Shown one piece after another: positions 45,817-54,440 of a DNA stretch of 64,000 nucleotides. The DNA is from Desulfobulbaceae bacterium BRH_c16a. Its GTDB lineage: Bacteria; Desulfobacterota; Desulfobulbia; Desulfobulbales; Desulfocapsaceae. The stretch lies in contig LADS01000008.1 in assembly GCA_000961725.1 (NCBI GenBank), positions 62,001-126,000 of the forward strand. The letters run 5' to 3'. The notes under the pieces were generated by a model. That model searched no databases. It was not told where the DNA came from and was given only the letters and a program-made list of their open reading frames with translations. A program made the translations under genes and the position numbers. How positions within the stretch are numbered: position 1 is the first letter of the stretch; every line of letters starts with the position of its first letter.

Positions 45817-46368
45817 AGTGCGAGGCGATGCAATCAAACATTTCAGGAGTTACCGGAACAGCCTCGACAGTGTTCGGTACTGAAGGATATTAATTGATTT
45901 CATAATTACAGAGATAAAAGCCACGCCTTGCCGGATCATATCAATTTGATGCCCATACAGTAAAAAATCCATTTGAGTAGCACGATGCCGACCGAGGGAC
46001 AATACGATGCTGAGTACCACTGCGGAATAGGTAAACTCCTTTCTACTGCTTATCTGTGCGAATTCACAATGATGGAAAAGGGGAAAGTGCAAAAGTTTCA
46101 CACATTCAAGGATTGGTATGCAACTCTGAACGATGCTCAAAGGGCAACGAGTTTATAAGTTACTAGAAAAAACATATGGAACATGAAAAACTGATGGGCA
46201 AATAGAACGACTTGTGGGACAAGCTCACATCCTACCGGGGCACCCCTTCTTGTGATATATCACTCTCAAGGCGAGGAACCTCTCATAAACACGCATTCAA
46301 AATAATATCATGATTATCATACACCCCGAGTGATCGCCCCCTCCCCTCCACCTTACACAACAACATCA

Positions 46369-46438
46369 TTACATATTTACGTAATCACATAGATGCATTG
46401 TTACATATTTGCGTCATGATACATTTACATAATTACGT
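46369..46438. repeat. Iteron-like AT-rich repeats
   Basis: TTACATATTTACGTAAT (46369), TTACATATTTGCGTCAT (46401) and TTTACATAATTACGTG (46424) are variants of one unit. A similar unit (AACATATTTACGTAT) occurs near 50123. They may be replication-initiator or partition-protein sites; no Rep gene is identified beside them. Confidence 0.5.
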
Positions 46439-46692
46439 GTTGTCATGATCAGACCGTAATTATCAAGCGATTAGGTCTTTCTTCAGCGCTTACCAAATGG
46501 ATCCAATTGTTCATCGGGTAATGCCCCCCACTTTGTAGAGTCTTTTGAATGTCACCATGTTGAGGTGCAGTCCACGTTCTATTAGATGACAACTACTTTA
46601 TTCCGGTTCGACTTGGTGTCCGGACCAAAAACAACCTTCACCCCTTCATTTTTTGCAAAGTAATTGCGTTATAACTATTGTAATTATGTTAT

Positions 46693-46730
46693 GATACTGT
46701 ATCATATCATTGATACTGTATCATATCATT
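46693..46730 (+). promoter_or_regulatory. Tandem 19-bp operator upstream of kfrA
   Basis: Two exact, directly adjoining copies of GATACTGTATCATATCATT, each containing the palindrome TGATACTGTATCA. They end 15 bp before the kfrA ATG and next to its ribosome site. KfrA proteins repress their own gene from such sites. Confidence 0.75.
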
Positions 46731-46745
46731 AATAGAGGAGAAACT

Positions 46746-47564
46746 ATGCAACAGGTCGCAACTTATGAAACGGTTGTAAGGGCTTGTGAAAGCCTGAAAA
46801 GAGAAGGCCAGAAAGTTACGGGAAGAGCGGTTTTGGCGATTACAGGCGGCGGCCTGGGGACTGTTTTAGGCCACATTAAAGAGTGGCGACAAAATGCGGC
46901 CCAGATTCCGACAAATTTACCTTCAGAAATCCCAACAGAAGTACAAGCTGCTATACTCCGCGCTTTAGGGTTCGCACAAGACGAAGCAGCGGCGAAGTTG
47001 AAGGAAGCAATTGACCAGGCTGGCGCCAGGGAGTCTGAGGCTCTGGATGGATTGACTCTGGCCGAAAGCCGAATCGAGGAACTGACCACTGAGTTAACAG
47101 AAGTGCGAAGCCAGGCAGATAAAGACAGGCAGGAATTTGAAAAAATCCAGGCAGTACTTACAGAGAAAGTTGACTCCCTGACCCAACGAACCCAGGATCT
47201 CGAAACTGAGCGGAAGCAGCTGATTGAGACCGCCGAAGCTTCCCGCACCGAAACTGCCAAGGCTCTTCTCCAGATAGAGCGTGCCGATCAAGCCTCCTCG
47301 AAAGCTGAAACACAAGTTCAGAAATTAGAATCAGAATTGAAACAAATTCTGGAAGAAAAGATTGCAGCTGAAAAAGCGCAAGCCGTTGCCGAACAAAAAA
47401 GCACTGACCAGGCCGAAACATTAGAGGAAATCCGAGCAACAATGGCGGAACTCAAAACTGATAGTAAGAGTGCCATTGCAGAGCAGAAACAGGAGATACT
47501 GGAACTTAGAAAGCAAAATGCAGAGTTAGAAAAACAGATCGCTGCATTACACAGGAAAGCCTAG
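46746..47564 (+). CDS. kfrA: KfrA-family DNA-binding coiled-coil protein
   Basis: 272 residues. The N-terminal KfrA_N domain (about 1-75) has VTGRAVLAITGGGLGTVLGH, and the rest is an almost unbroken, Ala/Glu/Gln-rich coiled coil. KfrA proteins are plasmid-encoded autoregulators that help segregation and form long alpha-helical dimers. The ATG at 46746 follows AGAGGAG and sits beside the tandem operator; a terminator follows. It is a strong marker of plasmid or conjugative-element backbone. Confidence 0.9.
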   Translation: MQQVATYETVVRACESLKREGQKVTGRAVLAITGGGLGTVLGHIKEWRQNAAQIPTNLPSEIPTEVQAAILRALGFAQDEAAAKLKEAIDQAGARESEALDGLTLAESRIEELTTELTEVRSQADKDRQEFEKIQAVLTEKVDSLTQRTQDLETERKQLIETAEASRTETAKALLQIERADQASSKAETQVQKLESELKQILEEKIAAEKAQAVAEQKSTDQAETLEEIRATMAELKTDSKSAIAEQKQEILELRKQNAELEKQIAALHRKA

Positions 47565-47618
47565 CTCTTCCGGGGGAATCCGAATTTTGTTTGAACGGGA
47601 AAAAAAGAAAAAAACGAT

Positions 47619-47658
47619 ACCGGACAGGCTGACAGAGACACGGCCTGTCCCGGTTTTT
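47619..47658 (+). terminator. Intrinsic terminator after kfrA
   Basis: Stem CCGGACAGGC / GCCTGTCCCGG with a 13-nt loop followed by TTTTTC, 55 bp past the kfrA stop. Confidence 0.8.
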
Positions 47659-47669
47659 CAGCAGAAAAC

Positions 47670-47963
47670 TTATTGAAGTTCAAGGCGAAGTATTCGCCCA
47701 ACTGCTTTAGCCGCTCGTGAAAGAGCCGCAAGGGTTACTTTGTCGTTTTCTGGATCAAGAAGACGGTCCAGTTGAGAACGGCTCGTTTTAAGCTGTTTTG
47801 CCATTTCAAATTTGTTAATCCCGCTTTCCTTCATAGCTGTTGCAAGTTGGTAGGCAATAACACGCTTGACGGCTTGTTCTGTTGTTTCTTTATAGGTACC
47901 TTGTTCTTTCAAAAAATCATCGAAAGAACTTCCTACTCTGCCCTTTTCAGTTTCTTTGCTCAT
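47670..47963 (-). CDS. HigA-like XRE antitoxin
   Basis: A 97-residue antitoxin. The HTH is QLATAMKESGINKFEMAKQL followed by KTSRSQLDRLLDPEN. The N-terminal 30 residues are the flexible part. Its ATG overlaps the toxin stop by 4 bp, so toxin is first and antitoxin second, the order of HigBA-type modules. It should neutralise the toxin and, with it, bind the palindrome upstream of the toxin gene. Confidence 0.85.
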   Translation of the reverse strand: MSKETEKGRVGSSFDDFLKEQGTYKETTEQAVKRVIAYQLATAMKESGINKFEMAKQLKTSRSQLDRLLDPENDKVTLAALSRAAKAVGRILRLELQ

Positions 47964-48304
47964 GGCTTTAATCCTTTCATTCTTTTTACCGCGAGCGCCA
48001 TTTCGTTATTAGGCGTTTTTGGGCTTTTCTTTATAAAACCATGCAAAAGCACCATGCTTCCTTCATGAACACAGAAGAATACTCTTGCTATTCTCCCCCC
48101 TGGCAGATCGACACGTATTTCCCAGAGGCCTTTGTGTCCTTTAAGGGCACAGCATAGAGGCATACCAACAGGCCAGCCAAACTCAGCAACTCGACTATCA
48201 TCTCCTATGGCCTTTCTATCTTCTGGGGTCTCTAAAAGCCAGTCCTTTACAGGCTCTCGCCCCCCCGTCTCTGTCTCGAAGAATCTGGCAGGCAGTACTT
48301 TCAA
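47960..48304 (-). CDS. HigB/Gp49-like (RelE superfamily) toxin
   Basis: A 114-residue toxin of the phage-derived Gp49-like group. CCALKGHKGLWEIRVDLPGG then RIARVFFCVHEGSMVLLHGF and IKKSPKTP are the characteristic beta strands and C-terminal helix start. It probably cleaves mRNA at the ribosome. Together with the downstream antitoxin it forms an element-stabilising addiction module. Confidence 0.85.
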   Translation of the reverse strand: MKVLPARFFETETGGREPVKDWLLETPEDRKAIGDDSRVAEFGWPVGMPLCCALKGHKGLWEIRVDLPGGRIARVFFCVHEGSMVLLHGFIKKSPKTPNNEMALAVKRMKGLKP

Positions 48305-48326
48305 TGGTTATTCCCTAAAAACATAT

Positions 48327-48344
48327 TGTACCTTATATGGTACA
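48327..48344 (-). promoter_or_regulatory. Palindromic operator of the toxin-antitoxin module
   Basis: A perfect inverted repeat TGTACC-TTATAT-GGTACA, 23 bp upstream of the toxin start. The TATATAAGG-like centre could also be the -10 region, as expected for self-repressing toxin-antitoxin promoters. Confidence 0.6.
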
Positions 48345-48848
48345 CTGTCAAGAGTTTTATTGTTTGGGGTTCAGCCCCTAAGTGTCGAGATCTCGCGGAA
48401 ATGCTGTTGCCGATGATCGCTATCCATCTTCCGGGCAATCAGGCTCTTTCTGAATGGCTGGAAGTGTTTTGGTGTCAGATTGGTGTCTGATTCCGCCCGG
48501 CAGCTGCTTCTTTGATACCCAATGACCACAGCAATTAAATTGTTTACAGTGGTACCGGCCGACCCATGCGCTGGTGGCTCGTCTGACCGGCTTCATTTTT
48601 GCTATTTTGTTTTACTTTCAACGATAGCTTCCTAATAATTCTTCGTGAGTTTGAAGATCCATATACATCTCTACATATGGTGTTGGTAAAACATTTTTTG
48701 CCCATGGTTCTGGATATACATTGAGAAAGCTATTATAGTCATAGTGAATTCAGACTGAATAATCTTGCAAGATGCGGAAAGTTCTGATATTTGAATAAAG
48801 GCTCCCACTCCAATAATACATTCAACACCTTCCAAAAAGGAACAAACT
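48345..48848. other. Intergenic region with repeat locus and a gene scrap
   Basis: About 500 bp. It contains GRTAYC repeat locus 2. On the minus strand, 48618-48752 reads like the end of a lost gene (YNSFLNVYPEPWAKNVLPTP then MYMDLQTHEELLGSYR) without a start; family unknown. Confidence 0.4.
48471..48519. repeat. Phased GRTAYC repeat locus 2
   Basis: GGTGTCAGAT (48471), GGTGTCTGAT (48482) and GATACCCAAT (48514), spaced 11 and 32 bp. The layout and the internal CCGGCAGCTGC match the 63331-63384 locus. Confidence 0.6.
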
Positions 48849-49253
48849 ATGAGCGATCTGCTTAGAATTTTAACTCACTCTCGCCGCCTTAAAAGTGCCG
48901 TAAAAGAATTATCAAATGAACAATTGGAAGAATTTAGAAATAAACTGCAAAGTATTATCGAAGAACGTCTTTCCGAGGAGGAGGCTGAGAAACAAATTAA
49001 CGCTGAAAAAACCGCAAAAATCCAACAGTACAAAGAAATGCTCGAAGCCGATGGTATTGGTCCAGAGGAATTGATTGACTTTTCGCCCGAAAGGCCAAGT
49101 AAACGGCCCCCTCGCGCACCTAAATATGAAATTTGGAACAGTCAGGGAAAACACATCACCTGGACCGGTCAAGGCAGGATGCCAACTATCTTCAAAGAAC
49201 GAATTGAGGCCGGTGAACCTCTTGAAACCTTTTTGATAGAGAGCAACATCTAA
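48849..49253 (+). CDS. H-NS family nucleoid protein
   Basis: A 134-residue xenogeneic silencer. The N-terminal helical oligomerisation part includes LSNEQLEEFRNKLQSIIEER. The C-terminal DNA-binding part reads PKYEIWNSQGKHITWTGQGR then MPTIFKERIEAG, which contains the T-W-x-G-x-G-R hook that reads AT-rich minor grooves. Conjugative elements often carry their own H-NS to quiet AT-rich DNA in a new host, and AT-rich intergenic DNA surrounds it here. The start is preceded by AAAAAGGAAC. Confidence 0.9.
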   Translation: MSDLLRILTHSRRLKSAVKELSNEQLEEFRNKLQSIIEERLSEEEAEKQINAEKTAKIQQYKEMLEADGIGPEELIDFSPERPSKRPPRAPKYEIWNSQGKHITWTGQGRMPTIFKERIEAGEPLETFLIESNI

Positions 49254-49885
49254 GAAATTTTTCTAATTTTCTCCACTTGTTAGTCATTATGCATTTGCGT
49301 TGTTACATCATTGCATCATTACATCTTAACACAATTGCACAATACCTCAATGTCGCAAATATGATTCAACAATCGAGCACTTTATTTGTGTAATATGAAG
49401 TTGTTATCATCGTTCACCCTCCCCTCCCCTACTTTGTCGAAGACAACATTTTAGGGGCACTCCGGGAACTGCTATATTCGCCTGACATGATTTTCCCTCA
49501 ATTATGCAGCAACGATTCGATGCATTGTGTCGCATATACGACACAATGCATCTGTGCTTATATGACTGGCCCAGGCCGATATGGAAAGAACGGTATATTG
49601 AGGATTCTATCAACTCACAGCCAACTTTCGAATCTTCTAGACTCTGAGCCGTGGTGGGTAACATCTTTTATCTACCTTATATATACACAGCATCCGGGGC
49701 ATTCCCGAAATTGGTATTTTAGCCAGGTCGATAAGGGTAGCACGTCTTGCAATAGAGGTAATCAATGGCGCCATTACTTGGGCAAACGTCTTTATGTTGA
49801 TACCATTTTTTACATCCAAAACATTGGTATGTGCGCTTCCCTCGAAGAACAGATTTAACTTTTTCAACAACTGCGCGAAAGACAG
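49254..49885. other. Intergenic region with 34-bp palindrome
   Basis: About 630 bp without a trusted gene. AT-rich CATTATGCATTTGCG-type sequences (49286-49330) resemble the iteron vocabulary, and a perfect palindrome lies at 49519-49552. Confidence 0.45.
49519..49552. repeat. Perfect 14-6-14 inverted repeat
   Basis: Arms GATGCATTGTGTCG and CGACACAATGCATC around CATATA. The size and symmetry resemble recombinase or partition sites. The first ten bases, GATGCATTGT, also occur next to the iteron-like repeats near 46392. Protein partner unknown. Confidence 0.75.
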
Positions 49886-50113
49886 TCACTTAATCCTCCT
49901 CAACTCAGTGCGTCGTTTTTTCACTTCCCAATCTTTAATTTCTTTTTGAATTCGTTGTAATTCTTGATCAGAGACAACAGGTTCCGTCTTTTGTTTCTTA
50001 TAGAATTTTTGATAAAAGAAATAGCAGCAAGTGCCTAAAATCAAATAAAGAACTGCAACAAGACCAAACCATGTTACCACGACAATCTCCATTACGTCAT
50101 TGATCAACAACAT
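49886..50113 (-). CDS. Small membrane protein, 75 aa
   Basis: One membrane helix (about 9-33, IVVVTWFGLVAVLYLILGTC) followed by a basic, charged helix ending ELRRIK. Unrecognised; the topology (short outside, long basic inside) is common in plasmid and conjugation regions. It lies downstream of the TSCPD-like gene on the same strand, 31 bp apart. Confidence 0.5.
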   Translation of the reverse strand: MLLINDVMEIVVVTWFGLVAVLYLILGTCCYFFYQKFYKKQKTEPVVSDQELQRIQKEIKDWEVKKRRTELRRIK

Positions 50114-50144
50114 ACATGCGCAATAACATATTTACGTATATGCG

Positions 50145-50654
50145 CTATTCCTTCAAAACACCTAAGACCAAATCAGGCAAATCTCTTTCCTGCCGTGAAC
50201 TTCTTTTAAGTTGTTTCCGAATTTTATCAAGAGTGATTTGTTCACCAAGAAACACATGCCGCAGCATAAGAGAAACGAGCCTGGTAAGTGCGGTGAGATT
50301 GGCAAGACTTGATTGCAATTTGTGGTCATTTTCTCCAGCTGTCGTTACAAACAATTCAACCGGCTTACCTGCGTATTCCGAAACAATAAGATACCATTCG
50401 TTTTTCTCCCGGTCCTCGGCCCTGTGTCGTTTCGCATCCAAAACCTCTGCAATTTCTGTTTGCCACGGAATTTTAATTCTTCTGACCTGGGGGAGAATAG
50501 CCCTGTCATGCAAAAGTGGCCAAACCTGTTCTATAACGGTTGGAGAATTTATCACCGCATAAACCGCTGGCCTACACTCGTCGCACACGTTAAACAATTT
50601 TTTAACTCGTATGACCCCGGACAATGAACCGCAAAATTTACATGCTTTTTTCAT
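50145..50654 (-). CDS. TSCPD-like domain protein with zinc-finger start
   Basis: 169 residues from MKKACKFCGS. The first 30 residues have two Cys pairs (CKFC, CDEC) that may bind zinc. The C-terminal half (KPVELFVTTAGENDHKLQSS then LTALTRLVSLMLRHVFL and DKIRKQLKR) looks like the TSCPD domain found at the end of some ribonucleotide reductases. It overlaps the upstream gene by 17 bp, so it is co-translated with a ribbon-helix-helix protein. A role in element regulation rather than nucleotide reduction is more likely; this is inference. Confidence 0.5.
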   Translation of the reverse strand: MKKACKFCGSLSGVIRVKKLFNVCDECRPAVYAVINSPTVIEQVWPLLHDRAILPQVRRIKIPWQTEIAEVLDAKRHRAEDREKNEWYLIVSEYAGKPVELFVTTAGENDHKLQSSLANLTALTRLVSLMLRHVFLGEQITLDKIRKQLKRSSRQERDLPDLVLGVLKE

Positions 50655-50937
50655 CAACGCAATCCCCACCATCGTCGTTATCTGTTCCGTAGTCCTCAAC
50701 GAGATGTTTTAAATTCTGATCTGCAATTAACTTGTTTTTAACTGCCGATCGTAATTCTGTAAGCTGAGAAGACGCTTGATGCATTTTTCTGAAATATGCA
50801 TCTCTCGAAGAGACCAGCTCGGAAAAATTTTCAATCATCCAGGATAATGCCTTGGATCTGGTATTGAAACCATTCTTTTGAGAAATCTCATCAAGAATTT
50901 TATTATGGTCGTCCGTTGCCCGAAATGTAAATGCCAT
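50638..50937 (-). CDS. Ribbon-helix-helix-like DNA-binding protein
   Basis: 99 residues. FTFRATDDHNKILDEISQKN followed by TRSKALSWMIENF has the strand-helix-helix order of CopG/MobC-type proteins. A C-terminal helix and acidic tail follow. It is transcribed divergently from parA, with a TGACAT/ATGTCA inverted repeat between them. It could be a regulator or a relaxosome accessory protein. Confidence 0.6.
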   Translation of the reverse strand: MAFTFRATDDHNKILDEISQKNGFNTRSKALSWMIENFSELVSSRDAYFRKMHQASSQLTELRSAVKNKLIADQNLKHLVEDYGTDNDDGGDCVDEKSM

Positions 50938-50988
50938 GCCGTCCTCACCAATAGAGATGATATCTAATTATTTTTATAACAAGATTTT

Positions 50989-51009
50989 TGACATAATACC
51001 ATCATGTCA
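50989..51009. promoter_or_regulatory. Inverted repeat between divergent RHH and parA genes
   Basis: TGACAT-9 bp-ATGTCA in the AT-rich intergenic DNA, also overlapping TTTTTGACAT as a possible -35. It could be the operator of the ribbon-helix-helix protein or of ParA. Confidence 0.4.
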
Positions 51010-51133
51010 TATTGCTGTAAAGGCATATAGCTATTCTAACGTATTTATGTGTTGCCGGAAATGTATAATTATGCTATGACGCACTGATGCAAGATCGTAT
51101 CTACGATAAAATTGAAGTAAGGGGTGAGGGTTT

Positions 51134-51892
51134 ATGAAAATAGTGTCCATCAACAATCAAAAGGGGGGAGTGGGGAAAACAACCCTATCCTTTAACTTAA
51201 TAAAGGGTTTGGCTGCCGCCGGTTATCGAACCCTGGCGGTAGATAACGACCCACAAGGCAATCTCACGTCCTGTTTTCTTGAAAACGAATTGACTTTGTC
51301 CGCGAATGTTATGGATATTTACAGCGGTCAGACAGTAAAGCCGCATTTCGTCTCAAAGGGCCTCGATCTGATAGGGGCGGACATACATCTTGCCAAAGTG
51401 GCCGAACATGATTTTGAGGTAATTTTTAAACTGAAAGAGGGTCTTGCCCCCTTCAGCGAGGATTATGATTTCGTAATAATAGATTGCCTGCCCTCTTTCG
51501 GATATTTGAGTACTGCCGCGTTGTATGCATCAGACCTCGTGTTGATCCCGACAAAGCCGACACAGTTTGGGTTATCGGGCATGTCCGATCTTTTGGACCT
51601 AATTGAAAAAATGAGAAGCCGACTCAACGGCAATCTCACCCTCCTCGGAATCATCCTGAACTTGGTTGAGAATACAGTGATATGCAAGGAGTTTCAGTCG
51701 GTGCTGCGGAAGGCATACGGAGAAAAGGTGTTTGAAACAGAAATCAGCAAATCAGTGAAAATTGAGGAAAGCCCAACACTCAATCAATCGGTTGTTGAGT
51801 ATGAACCGCAGTCAAAAAGCGCAATGCAATGTAATGCATTTACCGCCGAATTCATAAATAAAATCAAGGTTACTGACAATGGCAGAAAGTAG
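51134..51892 (+). CDS. parA: ParA-family partition ATPase
   Basis: A 252-residue Walker-type ATPase. The deviant P-loop is INNQKGGVGKTTLSFNL (residues 6-22), switch I is LAVDNDPQGNL, and Walker B-like FVIIDCLPSFGYLS is near 113-126. It has no N-terminal HTH, so it is of the short type Ib kind. It overlaps the following small gene by 14 bp, which is the expected centromere-binding partner. It drives segregation of the element. Confidence 0.93.
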   Translation: MKIVSINNQKGGVGKTTLSFNLIKGLAAAGYRTLAVDNDPQGNLTSCFLENELTLSANVMDIYSGQTVKPHFVSKGLDLIGADIHLAKVAEHDFEVIFKLKEGLAPFSEDYDFVIIDCLPSFGYLSTAALYASDLVLIPTKPTQFGLSGMSDLLDLIEKMRSRLNGNLTLLGIILNLVENTVICKEFQSVLRKAYGEKVFETEISKSVKIEESPTLNQSVVEYEPQSKSAMQCNAFTAEFINKIKVTDNGRK

Positions 51893-52169
51893 AAAGAGAC
51901 AGTTTGCAAAAAAGGGAGAGCAGATCCTTGGGGAAAAACCGTCAAGCATGGAAGAGCTCATGCAAGATACATCAACGCATAATGGTGACATTGCGACAAA
52001 ACATACTGCCATCAATAAAGACACCCCGAAAGAGATCCGAAAAACCACTTTCATTGATTACGACCTAACGGAAAAAATGAGACTATTGGTGTTCCAAAAA
52101 CGTTATAAGTCGGAAAGGGCTGTGTTTGAAGCTGCTCTGAAACTTTTAATGAAGAAAGAGGGCGTTTAA
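51879..52169 (+). CDS. Small partition partner (ParB-like, RHH type)
   Basis: A 96-residue basic protein with a flexible N-terminus and a C-terminal strand-helix-helix (KTTFIDYDLTEKMRLLVFQK then SERAVFEAALKLLMKK). This layout fits the small ribbon-helix-helix centromere binders paired with short ParA proteins. The 14-bp overlap with parA supports the pairing. The nearby phased GRTAYC repeats (from 52277) are a candidate binding region. Confidence 0.75.
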   Translation: MAESRKRQFAKKGEQILGEKPSSMEELMQDTSTHNGDIATKHTAINKDTPKEIRKTTFIDYDLTEKMRLLVFQKRYKSERAVFEAALKLLMKKEGV

Positions 52170-52239
52170 GAGTGGGGCGACAGAACCTCCCTGAATCGAT
52201 ATACGTTCATCACGATAATTCTTGGTAGGATTGAAGAAT

Positions 52240-52271
52240 GCCCCCGTTAGCTTTGGTTACGGGGGCTTTTT
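52240..52271 (+). terminator. Intrinsic terminator after the par operon
   Basis: Stem GCCCCCGT / ACGGGGGC, loop TAGCTTTGGTT, then TTTTT. Located 71 bp past the par operon stop. Confidence 0.85.
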
Positions 52272-52276
52272 GCTTT

Positions 52277-52438
52277 GATATAAAAACCGTCCAGGTGTCC
52301 GTCCGGATCCCGCTTTTCGGGTATCAATGAAGCCGCTGCCGGCGCGATCGGGCTCATCACTTTGATACCAAATATTTTCCAACCATCACCGGCGCCGGTC
52401 TGATCTCAAGCGGGAGACTCGGCCGACTGGTATCATTT
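52277..52438. repeat. Phased GRTAYC repeat locus 3
   Basis: Copies at 52277 (GATATAAAAA), 52320 (GGTATCAATG), 52374 (GATACCAAAT) and 52429 (GGTATCATTT): spacings 43, 54 and 55. The spacer TCCGGATCCCGCTTT is shared with locus 4. Confidence 0.7.
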
Positions 52439-52627
52439 CTCGAAAGCACACCGTCCGCCTCTTTTGCAGTCAATACGCTTATTCATCAATACGTCAATGC
52501 ATCATTGCGCCAATACGGCATTATGTTAAATCACAAACTAATTGGATATATTTACGTTCACTTAGCATTGATCGATAACTTGATGAAACCCCGCCTTGAT
52601 GGACGGGGCTCGTGACACTTGATCCCG

Positions 52628-54205
52628 TCAAGCCGCTATTTTCAACACTCGACTCTCTGCCGGGAACAGTGGAGCGTCTATATTGTCTTCATACGTTTTT
52701 ACATCTTCAAAACTCTTCACAACATCCTGTTTCTCGTGTACCAATTTTTCAAATGACTCGGTTCCATAGTCATCCGGCAACCATCCCTTGCCTATGCACG
52801 CCGCAACGTTAAATCGCCGCAAAATATCCTTATCCAAAAACGTCAAGTGCAAGGTCCCTTTTTTGTGAGCGGTAACCTTGAAATAGGTGCTGTAAATAGC
52901 CTTGTTTTCTCCCTGGGCAAACGCCCGCTCGATTGCACTCACCATTGAGCAATAGGGCCTCATGCCATCAAAATAGTTCATTACAAGATCAATGTCGCGT
53001 ATGACCTGGGCCGCTTGCCAATTCAATTCCCATCTCCCCCAGTTAATGAAGGGCAAGCCATAACTGCCATATATCGGGATAATCACCCGTTCACCGACCT
53101 TGAAAGCGTTGTTGGTTTTCCAGCCATTAAAATAATGGATGTTTTTCTCGTAAATGGTGTCCCGGTAACTGCTTTCGATTGTAAACCGGTCAAACAGGGC
53201 AATCACGGAATCCAGGATAGTTTTCTCGTGACCTCCGATTATATTCAGGATAAACGCCCTGACGTTGTTTTCAGTGAAATCCATTTCGCACTGCTGGGAA
53301 AGTTGATGCTCGAATTCTTCTCGTTTCTTTTTGGTTAAACGCTCTGTGACAACATCGAGTTCGAGAGCCGATCGCCAGAAATTTTTCCTGACATCACGAA
53401 CTGTTTTGTTTACCGTGTCTTGCAACATGGATGTGAGATCTTTTGAACCTCTGATGTTTTTAGGCTCTTGATTTAACCCAATATAAGTATGTACTTTTGA
53501 GTAATTTCTGTAATAGGCAACTATTGTTTCGGTGCAAACGGCAACAACCTGGTTGTAGTGTGCAACCATCTCCCTGATCGTTTTGCCGGTTGAAAGAGCA
53601 TGTTCCCCCTGGACGGTATCTTTACATTCCCAGGCCTTGTCCTTGGCCCCTGCAAATAAGTCCTCCTCAACATTCCGCTCAACAATTATGTTTATCAGGG
53701 CAACATCAACACTCGTTGTTCGCTCTGCATCTAAAAACGCCCCTTCGTAATATTCGATTTCCGCCCCCAACTCCTCAAGTATCCTCGCCAAGAGCTTGCG
53801 AGAATTCGTGTACGGATTTTTCAAGGTTTCGGCATTCAGGACGCAAATAATCTGCCCCTTGTAAAGAATATCAATGGCCTTCAAAAGGTGCTTATCTCCT
53901 TCGTCAAATGGGGGATTTGATATGATGAGATCAAATTTATCCGGTCCAGCAAAAGACAAGAAATCACTATCAATGACCTTGAATCCTTTCTCCCTGAGAA
54001 TGGCTCGCAGGTTCTCATCGATTTCAATAGCCATGATTTCTGGCCTATGATGCATGTCTCTCCAGCGCTCACGAACCTTTTCAGCCAGATCCCCTTTGCC
54101 GCCTTGGGGCTCCAAAATCATTCTAGGGTGGCCAACAATTTTCTTGACCATCTTTCCAGCTAAAAAATCGGAAATGGGAAACAGATTTTTGTTGTAGGTA
54201 AGCAT
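52628..54205 (-). CDS. DNA methyltransferase-like protein (NPPF type)
   Basis: 525 residues from the ATG at 54205, which has AAGGAG upstream; the longer frame to 54280 is unlikely. The N-terminal methyltransferase core shows ILEPQGGKGDLAEKV (SAM motif I-like, near residue 30), IEIDENLRAIL and the catalytic NPPFDEG (near 97), predicting N6-adenine modification. The C-terminal 300 residues resemble the DUF4942-type extension found in plasmid and phage methylases. No restriction partner is adjacent, so it may protect or regulate the element. Confidence 0.85.
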   Translation of the reverse strand: MLTYNKNLFPISDFLAGKMVKKIVGHPRMILEPQGGKGDLAEKVRERWRDMHHRPEIMAIEIDENLRAILREKGFKVIDSDFLSFAGPDKFDLIISNPPFDEGDKHLLKAIDILYKGQIICVLNAETLKNPYTNSRKLLARILEELGAEIEYYEGAFLDAERTTSVDVALINIIVERNVEEDLFAGAKDKAWECKDTVQGEHALSTGKTIREMVAHYNQVVAVCTETIVAYYRNYSKVHTYIGLNQEPKNIRGSKDLTSMLQDTVNKTVRDVRKNFWRSALELDVVTERLTKKKREEFEHQLSQQCEMDFTENNVRAFILNIIGGHEKTILDSVIALFDRFTIESSYRDTIYEKNIHYFNGWKTNNAFKVGERVIIPIYGSYGLPFINWGRWELNWQAAQVIRDIDLVMNYFDGMRPYCSMVSAIERAFAQGENKAIYSTYFKVTAHKKGTLHLTFLDKDILRRFNVAACIGKGWLPDDYGTESFEKLVHEKQDVVKSFEDVKTYEDNIDAPLFPAESRVLKIAA

Positions 54206-54440
54206 TTTCAAATCTCCTTGGTGGTTGTCAGCATGTGGGCATGTCACGCGCGGGTCCAGCATAAGCGTCCAATGTTCCACAAGAATCTTAACGGACTGAT
54301 CTTTTGGTCCTTTTCAATATGTTTCCCCAGGTTTCTAAAACCTGGCTCCCAGCGGGAAAGAGCTTTTCCGAGAGAGCTTTCAAAAAAACGTAACCAACGG
54401 GCGCGTTTTCTTTGGAAGCTGCAAAAGAACGAAGTGACCA

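Larger units (their letters stand above)
45817..46745. other. Control region upstream of kfrA
   Basis: About 930 bp with no trusted gene. Its right part is AT-rich, with iteron-like repeats (46369-46438) and the tandem operator (46693-46730). Such composition is typical of plasmid replication or partition control DNA. Confidence 0.5.
52170..52627. other. Intergenic region after the par genes
   Basis: About 460 bp with a terminator (52240-52271) and repeat locus 3 (52277-52438). No gene seen. An AT-rich tail near 52470-52560 again has CAATGCATCATTGCG-type words. Confidence 0.5.

Noticed and set aside
45973..46158. 61-residue plus-strand gene before the iteron-like repeats
   Set aside because: No start signal and no recognisable motif; it lies in degenerate control-region DNA.
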